Source: Mastigias papua
Lineage: Eukaryota; Cnidaria; Scyphozoa; Rhizostomeae; Mastigiidae
Reading direction: 5' to 3'
DNA: 64,000 nucleotides
Assembly (NCBI GenBank): GCA_964019165.1
Contig: OZ025268.1
Span: forward strand, 20,314,274-20,378,273
Shown: piece by piece, positions 40,101-53,100 of the stretch
Numbering within the stretch: the first letter of the stretch is position 1
Layout of the letters: each line of letters begins with the position of its first letter
The notes under the pieces: generated by a model
Databases searched by the model: none
Seen by the model: only the letters and a program-made list of their open reading frames with translations
What the model was told of the DNA's origin: nothing
Position numbers and translations under genes: made by a program

Positions 40101-41092
40101 GATGAAAATGACTGACTTGAAAGCTCTCTTACGTTACGTAACGATGCTGTTTAACCCCCCTCCCCCTATTTTTCTGTAAAGCCTCGTAGCAAATCAAGAT
40201 ACCACCTTCCCCCTAAGGGCATTACGTAGCAGTTGAATTACCCCCCCCCCCCAAACTTTGCCTCAATGCTGCATTTTGACCGTCAGATTGTCATAGTTTG
40301 TTTTTATTTATTCACCCTTAAAACATTACGCTAAGGTCAATTGTTTTCACCCCTGTTTTGATAATTATTGTACCTTCCGTAACGTTTCCTATCTACCATT
40401 TTGCTAAAACTCCTCCCTTTAGAATCTAAGAATTTTTCAAGCGGATTCATTTTGTTTACTTCTCTCTCATTTTTATCTTTGTGGGACTTTTTATATAGTC
40501 ATGTCTTCATTTACCATCAAGGCTCTTTGCAATTGAGTTTTTGTTTTTATATCACAGTTCACTATTACCCTATTTACCAATGCTGATGGATCCTTTGGTA
40601 TCTGCTCTAAATGGCACTCAAACTCTTGTCAGCCAGGTAAAACAAATTCTTAGTTATCTTTTCTTAGATTTTATCCAAACTATCTACAAGCACTAGACGA
40701 AAGATCATCATTTACTTTTATGAAAGATATTTTGTTTCTTTGTTTGCTATGACCTTGGCTGATTGGTAGAATTTATTAACTTGTTAAGTTTTACCTCATT
40801 TATATATCATCAGTAATGCTATACCAGATGCATCTGTTAACACCTATTTATGATAATACAGTTTCTTTTGAATTTCTTTTGAATTTCTTTTGAATTGTTA
40901 GCAATCGAGATGAGATGACAATAGTGATTAACTAGTCGTTACAGCATCGAGAAATCTGCTTCGGTGTTTGCCAAATGAAAGACTTGATACAAAGAAGTTT
41001 GACTAATAAATAGCATTAAATATATAGCAAACTACTGAGTTCATATGTATAAGTATAAGTATAAGTATATATATATATATATAGTATATATA

Positions 41093-41180
<88 letters not shown>

Positions 41181-44100
41181 TAAGTCGAGAGTGGGCTGCC
41201 ACAATTTGGAATGAAATGTTTTCATGCCCCAGGAGGAATCGAACCCATGGAAACACAAAAATATCATGACCAGGAGTCCCGCGCTATTCTACTGCGCCAC
41301 AGAGGTGTCATGAATATCTATAAAACGTCAAAAGCAGCCATCAATCAATCAATCAATCAACCAAGTAATTTTAAAGAATAGTTAGAATTCAGAAAATAAT
41401 ATTACGCTCAGTAACGCTATTCCAGATACATTTATCGCATTTATAATCGCAACACAGAGGAGTTAATTTTGATGGAGTACTTAGGGTCTGCAGGGGTAAG
41501 ATGAGTAAACCGGGGGTAAAGTGGGTAAATGAATATTTGCATCATTATTACTGATTTATGGCCTTGATTCCCTTTTAGCGCATGATTTTATTCGCCTTTT
41601 TATATCCGAATCTACTACCTTTGTCTCCTACAGTGACAGTAATGATGCAGTGTGTTTCTCTATTTGTCCTCAAAAGATTGCTATTTTCTGTTTTGAGCAA
41701 TATTTGCTACACTGCTACCTAAAGCAACTTTCCTTCAGTACGGAAAATGTGTGTCATTCGAACTAAATCCCTCGAATAACTGTATCTATTATATTCCCAA
41801 CCATTTTGCATTTTACCAGTGTCACTTATTTACCTGTCGTTCTCCCTCTTCAAAACAGGGTCTGCGTACGCTTGAACTTTGTGTTGATAACCTACAGCCG
41901 GATTTCTTGTACGACCATATTCAACCAGTTAGAGCTGATTTGATGCAGGTGAGACCGAATTATACCAGGAAGAGTAGCAAGGGTCTAATATGATGGGGGT
42001 TCATTGTGGTAAGGGTTCATTATGGTAAAGGTTCATTACGGTAAGGGTTCATTATGGTAAAGGTTCATTGTGGTAAGGGTTCATTGTGGTAAGAATTCAT
42101 TGTGGTAAGGACTTAGTATGGTGGGAAGTTGAAAAGCAGGGAGTCTATGCTAAAGGAATAGGGGATGAATTTGATAATGAATCCTGGCAACTGAAGGATT
42201 ACCTGCCACATTTTTCAAACTCTGTGAAAACAGGGACTTATATTACTGTTCTGATTTCTATTTTCGCTTTGGGAAATATGTTATTTGTCAGCTATTTCAT
42301 TTGATAAAAAGGAATCATAACTTCTCCGTGGCGTTTCCTTGGCTTCGAAATGCCTTTCCTTTGGTTTTCCATGTTTCATCCTTGCTATATCTCTTTATGG
42401 GGCCAATTTAAGGTTGGCATTAGGCCAACATGTCGCACTCTTTTATGCGAATAACACTTACCTGTATTTTTGTGAAATGTCTTCTTGCTATAAACTAGCT
42501 TGGTTATTCTGGAGGAAACGTTTTGGTTTCCTGTGTGCATTTCTCTGATCGTGCTTAAGGAAAACTTACTGTTAATAATAAGATCAACTACTGATTACTT
42601 TGCGTGCAAATTTCTTTTTGTTGATAAACCTTGTTATTGTCTTCCATCTACAAGTCCTTCTCTATCTGCTGACCACACCCAATTATGTATTCCATTGCAT
42701 CCACCTATGTTTGAACTTGATCAACTTTCATTCGATATTTGCGTGCTAATTTTTTGCAATTGATTACGTCTTATGTCTGTTTGTCGTCAAATGCTTTTTT
42801 AAATTCACTAAGTTAGTATTGACATCTTAGGCCTTGTGGAGAACTTTGAGAAATACAGTTGAAACGATTGCACATGTAGCATTTCGAGTTCTGGGCAAAT
42901 TTGGTGGCACAAGTCGTCGTATTCTTAAGGAACCTCAGAAGGTAAAACAAGTTAGTCCTGATTTTCTGTCCCTCTTTTTAGTGGAAAGAGAAGGTAGTGT
43001 TTCCACCCCATTATAAGTTTTACTTCCTCGTGTTTCGTTTATTTTGTATTTTTGTCTGCGGAGCTGTTTGTGCTAATGTTTTCACCCTTAATACCCTTGT
43101 GCAATGATAGATTCAATTTTGTTGCCTGCTTTAGTTGTGTGTGCTACAAGATGAACTTGAAGCCCCACTGAGTATGTTTGGTACTTGGTGTAAATCTATG
43201 GTTGTTATTCACACCATGATAAATAACCATACCTGTCTCGTTAGGTTATAAAAAGCGGTCAAGATGGATAATTTCAAATTGATCCACAAGCTCTATGGTC
43301 ACTTTTTGCAACAAGATAAAATTTCAAGTAGCGATGTTATGGCAATGATCTGCCAGATTTAATAAATAAAAGCCATATAACAGTTAATTTTTCAAATGAT
43401 ATCGTTCTTGTAAAGTATCAGACAATTTACCATGAGAAATCTTAAGAAGGATTAGGAAAACCACTCATTTTATCGGCTTTGCTAGATTTTCTTCCCTCTA
43501 TTACTATATCCGCATTTCCTATGTTTGGTGAAGGAAGGACTAGGAGCATGTACGAAATAAGGGCAGCCGAGAGAAGACTGTTGGGGGCTTGGGGCCATAT
43601 TTTCCCTCTGATAGCTAGTATCAATTTATTTCTCTAGTTTTTCTTTGTAGGCCTAATATCTTGTGATATATTGTAAATAAATGTTATGATTTGTCAACAG
43701 CTAACATACTTTCAGAGTGAGAATGTCGGACCTTGTTTATTACTATCATTCATAGGCGCATCTTACGATGTGCCACTGCCAGTTGCAAGTGTAAGTTTTC
43801 CTCCTCTTCATTCAGCCTGATGCCTTGAATTCCAAAATCTTCCATAGTCTTTTTGTACTGACGCTCAAATGTTGTAGAAGAGGACAGCATATGATTTATT
43901 GATGGCAGTTTTGCGTAACCAAGTTGGGTTTGGTATGGTTTTCGATGATATGTTTATGGCTGAGACCTTAGAACGTTCACTTCTAAATTCCTTGCATCTC
44001 AGCTTGTGTTTCAAACAGCACTCAAACTGGTTATAATCTTTAGACATTGCTCCACTTAGAACAAGATCCCGCAACCTTTCACGTATAGAAAGAATGCCAT

Positions 44101-47100
44101 GGTGACTTTGTTTCACACGTAACTGATTACAAGATCTGGAAGCTCCTTGGATTCAATGTCTATCTAGAACACTAAATCCCACATTACCGTAACATCTATG
44201 TGTTTGGTTCTTAAGTTCTTTTGGTTTGTTTGATATCTTTATATTGGAATATTCCCTTGCAACATTTTCAGCAAAAAGTTTAGCAATTGTATGTTGTACC
44301 GAATAGTTTAATTATTGAAAGCTCTTTTCCTTACTGAGTTGGCTAATTTTGCTGTGGAATTATCTAGGTAATCGAGCGTGCTTACAATGTTTTGAGAACA
44401 CCAAAGCCAAACTCACCACCTACTAATCAACAGAACGCAACATTGGACAACTCACCATTTTACCGACAGCAAGCCTGGATTATCGTTAAGGTAGGCACTT
44501 GTGATATCTGGTTAATTTATTTCGCATACATTACGGACATTGCCTCTCTTAGCAATCCATTATAATTAGGGTAAACCAGCACAGTCGCCGCATATTTTAA
44601 GAGTCTGATCAAATGTATTTTCTCCCAACACAATTGACCAATCATCTTGCAGGATTCTCGCCACACATGCGTTCCACAGCTACATTTAGGCCCATACTGC
44701 ATGCTGATTGGTCAGTTAGTTTGGAAAGAAAATAGACCTGACCAGAGGCCTCAAGCATTTGACAGCTTTGCTGGATAAACCATAGTACCTAAGATTTTAA
44801 GCTTGTTTTATAGGCTATTTCAATTACAGTATCATTATTTTCTTTCCACAATTAGGACTTTGTATTACAGTATTTATGGCTTTGAAGAAATTGTCCCTCC
44901 TTATTGAAATTTATCAACAACCGTTTATTTTATCTGTGCATGCTTATTACAAAATGCTGTTAATTCTAATGTTTTCTCATTTTAGTATTTCATTATTGCT
45001 GCAATGTCCCTTGAGGATAATACAGAATTCCTGCTAGAGTTACTCTCTGAAGAAGGGTATGTGCACCAAGCTGAATTTTCTCTTTCTTGTACAACCTTAG
45101 AAAGTATCTTTAAAATCTCATATAAAACTAATTTGTTCTTTGAACATAAACGGAAAGACAAGATTTCGATTTCGAAAATGGAGGAAAACAATAGAGTAAT
45201 ACTGGCAGCAACCTTTGCAATGAAATTAAAGGGAGTTTTCAGTAAAACTGTCAACAGCTCAAATTGCTGTTTGATATTATAATTTTTTGGACATTGAAGA
45301 AAGTGTTATTATTGTTAATGGATGGTAAAAGGAAAGTCTTCTATTGTGAAAAGTGTGCGGTACCTCCAGCCATAACCCGATTTGCTTCTGTGGTCACCTC
45401 TGTTTCAAAGTAGCTCTCATTGGGGTTTTGGATTTTTTTATTGTAAAGAATTAAAAATTGGCGACTATTTATACTCGGGAAAATCTGAATAGTAATTAAG
45501 AATTTTGTTTAGCTTTTCATTTTGTTTATTTCTAGTCTACAATATTAATTTCATATCCAATAATGGAAATTTTTTCAGTTTTAAGATACACCATCGTTGA
45601 ACAGTGTTTTTCTCATTGCAGTTTTAGAAAGAAAGATTTACCAGTTACTGGTAAGACCTCAGTTCCTCACGCAGCTGATGAGCAATCCAGCAAGACGTTT
45701 CAACAAGCACTGTCTGGAATGCTATGTTAGTACAGGTTTTCTCTATTAAACCCCACTTTGAATGTATAACTGTTTTTCTCGTCATTGTTTTTATGTATAC
45801 ATTTCGTTTCTTCCTGATTTTAAGAAGAGGGATAGTGCTTGGTTGAACTTGTTACTCGAGATTTTTACTTTCCAATGGTTGCTGTCTTAACGCTATTAAA
45901 TGTACGGCCATGTATAAACTCAATTTCAAGTTTTTATTAGGAAAGATAATAGAAATGATGGAAATCACACATTCGCTGATCTTTGATAGGTTTTGTTAGC
46001 TTGACTGTATACGAGTGTTATGTTTCTTTCTTACTAGATGCCGCGGCAACACCTGAGCTGCAGGATGACTCTCTTCCATTCGTATCTGGTGTTCTTAGAC
46101 ATTTTGCACTCGTCACAGTAACGCAGCAAGCAGGTATCTTGAAAAGAAATAAAATGGTTGTCTTTGTTTATTTCCTGTCAGTTGCATTTTGTGCTCAAAA
46201 TTCTTCTTCCTAACAGATTTTTCTAGCCTAAGGCGATTTTGTGATATGATAAAAGATGGGGAACTGAATAATAACTTGGAGACAAATCATCCGATTAATC
46301 GTTGCGTGTAAATCTACCTTAAAGGAGTATGTTGTTTAATTACGTGAATTATGATACCTTTATCAGACCAAACCCAGCTTTCTAATATCTTACAATTAGC
46401 ACGCAAAATTCAAAATCAATCGCTAATACATTGATGCTATCGGACAACGCTAGCTGGAATGTTCCATATCGAATTGATTCAAGCAACCCCCGTGGTCTGA
46501 CGTCATCTATGTACGATAGGTCATCCTTAGATCTTGTATCAGCTGTGGAGATGTAATCTCCTTGGTACTTTGCATCGGCCTATCGTTCTACTTTTCATTT
46601 TAATATTCAGACCATGCATTATCTGCTGCGTATTTATCGAGAACTCTCAAGTGCGTGATTGAAGAAGGATAGTCAAGTAGTCTACGACTTTGAGTAAACA
46701 TGTTTTTTAACACTCATAGATTATCAACGGGAAGATTAAGCTGTTATCAGAACATGCACCTGAATGCTGAACCTGTTGATTTTGCAAATGTCTAGGCTCT
46801 GTTGAACAAGAGCCCCTTGTAGAATATGACCTAGCTGCCTATAAGCTGCTATAGTTAAACGGCGACCTTTCTATTGAAGTTAAGATTATAGGGCATTCTG
46901 GATAAGGCTTATCAGTTTCTGGGCACCAGTTACAATTTTCCAGATATCACTTTCTCTAATTTGTTTTGTATTTTCTGAAGAGAACAAATAAATTCTGCTA
47001 CACGTTAGTAAGCACTTCCTCGAAAGTTATCTTTAACGTATGTTTGCGTTTGGTGTGCAAAATTCAGCTCAGATCAACTGCAAAAACTAACTCTGGGTAA

Positions 47101-50100
47101 TCCCAGTTTCGACCCAGGTAGAGTTAATCCAGGCAAGGTTTTTGTAGTGTAAACGCAAAGCTACTCGAGTTGAACCCGGGTACAATCAACCCATTTATGT
47201 AGGTGGGTTGAACCGTGGTTCAACCCAGGTAGAGTTTCACGAATGCAGTGTAAACGCGAAAAGGGTTGAACCCTCAACGTGGTAGCTTTTTTACAGCACA
47301 TGGGTAGTAAAGGCGATAGCCGAAGAAGTTTGTCATTATCTGACTTAGGTGTTCGAGATGTTAAGATTTTTTCTGAAAAGTGGCAGATATTGAAACTATT
47401 AGGAGTGTGCCTTTTGTAGATGAATGTGCCTGTTGTAGATAGTTCAATCAGAGGCTCCTTTTGGTCGGATGAAGAGGCACACAGGCTTATCAGCATCTGA
47501 TTATTGAACATCGTGATAGTAGTATTCAGTAGGATTGCTTTGTAAAGAAGCTCTTCACCAGCAGTAATAACATTAGTCTGATTTTCGCCACCCATTTTCT
47601 AAATAGTAAACTTGTAAGAGGGATTGCACATGCGTATGCAAGCCTACCCGGGCTCAACCCACTAAGCGTTTGTACTGCTTTATGGTCAGAGCTAAATCAG
47701 GGTAAACTCAACTTGGGTTGGACCCGTAGCTTTTTGTAACGTAAAAAGGGACAAAAGCTCTTTGTTTTGAGTATCTTTACATTCTGTTTCATGTCCTATT
47801 TTATTTTAGGCTCATTTGCACAAGTGAACCAGACAAGGTAGCTTAATTTATGCAACTTGCGAATTTCCCTATTTCATGCTTACCACATTGTCACATTGTT
47901 ACCATTAAAATCATGTACCTCTGTCTCTTTTTTCTCAATGGTTTCTTACTCTATTATTCCGTTCTTTCCTTCAGTTTTATGACTGTGAAAAGCTCCTTAC
48001 TTAGAGGTTATATTCTAGAACTTATTTGAGTTCGAAACGACCAAAGCAAGGGATCTAGAGGATATCCCCTCAGACTAGCCTACTATCCAGTTCGCTCCTG
48101 GATTGTAAGGTAGTGTTTTCTTTCCTTTAGGGTATCAGGTATGGATGTGCATTCAATCATTGATGCCATTGCGGACATAATGGCACACGAAGATAAGGAT
48201 CTTGCTAAAACTGGGGAACTGGCATTACAAATTCTATTTGAGACAAGTTCAGTTGTTCTTGGGAAAAGATTAAAGGTTGGACATTTAGTAATTACTAAGA
48301 ATTTAAGAAAGATTGTTTCCTGATACTCATTTTTATCTCTGCAGAGTTGCATTATAATGGGTCAGGGCTCGATGGGTGCATTGCATACAATTCTGCAAGG
48401 GAGGCTGGACGAAAATGGTTTCATTGCATTGAATGTTTGTTTATCACCGGCCTTTCCTAGTCAACTTTGTAAAGAAGAAAGAAAACTATATATTCCTGTT
48501 TAACTATTTTTTACATGTACTGCATTTTTCAATACTTAGTCACTAAAATCTAATTCCATACTTCTTTCAGGAACTGTGTCTTTTCCATGTCTTAGTGTGC
48601 TTGTTCTTCACACTCATTCTTCAGTCAAATGTCACCGTTTTATCTTCCTTAATCGGAAACTGTTAGATGATATGGACACATAGTTGATTTCTGATTTTAT
48701 TTAATACTTAATAAGCAGGTTTTTTCGTTTGTCTTTTTAGGCTGCGCAGTTGCCATTTTTTGAATACATGGTAGAAAAGCTCTGTGGTTGTTGCTATGAA
48801 AGGGCGTGGTTTGCAAAAGCTGGAGGGTTAGTCCCATTCTATTTTGGTGCATATTTTTGGCCCTGAAGATCATGGACAGCACAATGCTGGTTTTTTTGTA
48901 TTTTGAATGTACGAAAGGCTCACTCAATTGAAGACGCACGACCCTGTGGAACTTGCAATGATCCTCTTACGTTTAACTTCTCTGATCCCCCACTGTGGTT
49001 TACCTCGTGTTGATTCGTGTCATTTAGATCTACCTCGTTTTGATTCATGCAATTTTAGGACATACGACTAGATTTGTTTTGTTACATTTAATTTCAAGTT
49101 GAGCATGTGTATGATGAGAATGTCTTAAAGTTTACTTTTTGTGCATCAACATTTCCTGTACATCATTTATGTGATGCAAGAATTGTCTTCAACAAAGAAA
49201 TAATTAATTAGACATTATCTCTTTGCTAATTTGCTCATCTGATTTCTGTTATGGTGTGCTTTTCTTGTCAGCGAGTATTTATACAAATGAAGAGCTCCAA
49301 TATACATAACTGTAATTGTATAATAGAAACTAATATCTTTGCAAATTTTTGCTCTATTTTCTTCTTTTTCTATATTCATTCGATACTTTTAAAAGTGACC
49401 TTCATTTTATTCTTGCTGGGTGTTGCGTTGCTGTTTTATGCCTTTTTTCATTATGTTTATTGGTATCTGATTTCTTTATATCTTATGATTTATTGTTATT
49501 TGCCGAGAATTGATTCACTTCTGATGTAATTTGTTTCTTTTTCCTCCAAATCAGATGCATTTCAATCAAGTTCCTCTTGCATTATATGCCACTGCCATGG
49601 TTGCTTGAACACCAACCAGCCTTAATCACGGCTCTGTTGTTTGTCATGATGGATCTCACAAACGAGGTACGACAATATGTAGCTTTATCCGTTGCTTTCG
49701 AGAGTTATTGACAGTATCCAGTCTGTGTAAGGGGGGGGGGGATGACCGGGAGGTGTGTTGGGTTTTACATCTCTCAACTTTTTTGAGCTTGGAAAGATAA
49801 AGGTAGAATTAGCTAAAATTTGATTTAGTATTTCGTTTAAGTCGTAGGTTTTTTAGCTGAGGGCCCCTTGTAAATCAACGCTTCCTGAAGGGTTACCTTC
49901 TTATAGATAAATTGAAATTGAAATTACACCATTAAGATAAGTTATTTTTCGAAGAATTGAAGGCTACACACCCCCAACCAAAAGGTTATCGCGACCTCCC
50001 TGAGTCTGTGTATGACTTTATCAAGTATAAGCTCTTTATTTGGCTGTTTTTTCTCCTTCATACTGACACTAAATCATCTACTATCATCGTTGACACAGTA

Positions 50101-53100
50101 TGTAATAGTTAGTTGCATCACGAGGACTTGATTAGAAATGACATTGGTTGTTAGGCATTGGAGTTTAACAGAAATGACTTGATGACTTGATTTTTGTGCT
50201 ATTTGTGGAAGATGAAAATGAACGACTATAGGTTTAATCGTTATGATTAGAATGGGTTCTAGACCTTAAGAGCACAACCATTTATCCTAGTGGTGTTCAA
50301 CATCTGAAATAAGATTAGTATAGGCCTGTTAATACGAAGACGAAGATTTTTCACTGACGATCATGGGTTGTTATTTTGCAGGACAGCATCAGCTAACTTG
50401 ATAATATTATCATGTGACGTGCAAACATCCTTCAAATGTTTAACTCTTGATTTTACATCTTGTTTCGAAGTATTGCCACAGATTAATCAGAAGTTTTTCT
50501 ACTTTACCACACCTTTAGCATGTATTTAACATCGATCGTGTCCATAGCGACGGACCTCATTGGTACCTACCACTTGACATGAAACGAGGGTGGCTTGTAT
50601 GTTTCTGGACATGATCTATAACTTTCTGAAGTAATTTGACCATGTTTAGGCAATAAAACAATCTCAAATTCGTTGTCGTTGTTGTTATTTAGGTGTCCTA
50701 TGGAACTGTTGAGGCTGCAAAAGAAATCCTTGTTACTTTGCTGAAGAAATGCAACTGCGAACTGCAAGATTCGGAACTTACGAAAATCCAAACAAAAGTA
50801 TTTCCTTTGGTCGTTCAGCATATGGTCAGAGAAGTTGTCTCGCCTAATCAGACTGTGAGAGCCCAGGTAGGTTGTATTGAGGTTTTTGTATTGAGGTTTT
50901 TGTACAGTATGAATGTGGGTCGTTTGGACCATCCTGCATGTTAGATTGGTACATTTTCGGATTTTTAGCAATAAGGACAAGCCATCAGTTTTTAATTTCA
51001 AGTTACTTTTCGATAAAATAGAGTCTTTTTTCAAGTATTAAATATACAAAGGGAATTCTGATTTATTTTGTGATGAAGATGTGTTTGACGATGACCATGT
51101 CAACGACAATATATGTAGCAACGACAACAATGATGATGAAGATTATGACGACGTCTAAGTTGACTACTAAAAAAAGAAGGACATTGTATATACTAGCAAC
51201 AGAAGGATATACTCGACATGTAACTGTTCTTGTAATCTTTAGTATACAGCCAATCAAACCCTGAACTCAGCAGTTTCAGACAAAAAGGAAGAGTGATAGC
51301 AATTTCAAAAAGATACCTCCTTATTTCTGATTTTCTTTGTATCCCCAAGGTTGAAACTTTATCCATAAGCTTTATGATCTAACTAGTTACATTTTTGCTT
51401 AGATGCAGGCTTCGCTCTGTGGAGAAGTAAATTTACTCCCAAAGTTTACTTCGGATGTTTGAGTTTCCAAGTTTTTCATTGTATCACTTTTTGAATTAAA
51501 TTCTGGAAATATTTTACTCATACAGGCAAGGAATGCTTTAGATGTTTTATCAAAGTTAACAGGGAAAAGTATCCACAGTCTCATGGAACCACACAAGGCT
51601 GTAAGTTGACATATTTTGCATTCATTTTCTCAGACATAGGGATTATCATTTGAACTGTAAAGTTACTCACTTTTGTATTTTTTGCAATTTTATTCCAAGT
51701 AAACAAGATTCTAGTCATCTGAAGTGCTTTTTAATTACGGTGAATTGTTTGTATTTCAGTTACTTGAGGACATGATCCCTCCCAAGGTAAGGACCTCGTA
51801 CTTTAAAGTTAAAGAATTCTAGCAAATTTTTTTAGATTTTTATCCTCCAGTCATATGCATACACTTGGAATAAAGAGAGGAGAGCCTTGTCGTGGTTTGG
51901 AATATTTTTCTTGGTTTCCTTCACTAATTCTGAAGACTTCTATCACTCTCAGATTATAATTAACACCTTTAGCAAATATACCTCTGTTTTTTCTGTTTTA
52001 GAAACATCTTTTGCGTCACCAGCCAGCTAATACTCAAATTGCGCTCATGGCAAGTTGCTTTATCTTTTGTCCTCGTTTAGATATTCTTCCTTGCCACTCA
52101 CTAGTTGTATAGCTCATGTAAGATTCCACCTTTTGTGTGAAGTGTTTGATATTGTAAGACAAATCATGATAATTTTATAGAAATGTAAGAGGTGAACTTT
52201 TCTGCAGATTTAAGCCAGTGTTTCATTGTTAGTTTGTCAAATGTTATTCGCATTGACGCTTACGTACATCTCTGGATTATTGTTTTATATCGTAGCTATT
52301 TTTTGCTAACAGAATAATCCCGAATAACTTCTATTTTACTAATTTCAGGATGCAAACACTTTCTGTACGTCGTTGAGTCCGCGTCTTTTCACTATGGATC
52401 TCAACCTTATCGAGCATAAAGTGTTTTTCACTGAGGCAAGTCGCTTTGGATTTATACATCTTTGCGTACTATTGATGGATTCTTCTTTGTAGTCATCATT
52501 ACAGGATGATAGGACATTTTATTGGTTGAAGTCACATTAAATTCATAATAGCATGGTGTTTTACTGTCATATTTTTCATTTATTTGCGATTTCATGATTT
52601 TTTTATAGTTGTACACCCTTTGTGAAGCGGATGATAGTCAACTTACAAAGCTGCCATGCTACAAAAATGTTCAAAGTTTTGCTCAGTTGAGAATCAGTGC
52701 ACTTGGTATGTCTCTAGTATGCTTCATTTTTATGACTGTATCTCAATGTGAAATACACTTCACAGTTCTTACTTTATCTGACTTCACTTATGCTTCAATT
52801 TTGCCATTGTTACATTTAAAAGATTCTTATGTCCAGTGAATAAATCCCTTGAGACAAACTTTCCCAATCTATCGGAATTTCTGCATCAGTTAGTATTCTT
52901 ATAAATGTACCCAAACTCAGTTATTTAGGGCAGTTTTTTAATAGTTTCGTTTGATATTGCTGTAGGGATGTGCAGTATCTCTTTTCAGTTACACTTTTGC
53001 TTTCTCTTCAGCTGCTCTCACTTCGTGCCATTACATTGTGCTCGCAAGGGAGAAGATCTTCAATGTGCTTGTCAAGGTATGGATTATAATGCTGTATCTT

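Larger units (their letters stand above)
32756..40557. other. 7.8-kb TRRAP intron hosting a nested GPCR gene
   Basis: This intron is far longer than its neighbours. The donor is ctaag|gtaag, the acceptor atcacag|ttc, and the exons join in phase 2 to give the conserved ...[20 protein letters not shown].... It contains a MITE (33143-33573), a gtgtgc tract (33835-33862), caat-type repeats (about 34745-34850), a palindromic tRNA-like element (35731-35863), the antisense GPCR (36688-37614) and a poly-C run (40243-40252). Confidence 0.9.

Noticed and set aside
41181..41310. Possible tRNA gene on the minus strand
   Set aside because: Box A and box B are good, but the anticodon region is too long and unpaired, and the element has a simple-repeat tail; better read as a SINE head.
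47161..47595. 144-residue minus-strand open frame as a gene
   Set aside because: No recognisable motif, and it sits within probable transposon sequence; kept only as a finding.
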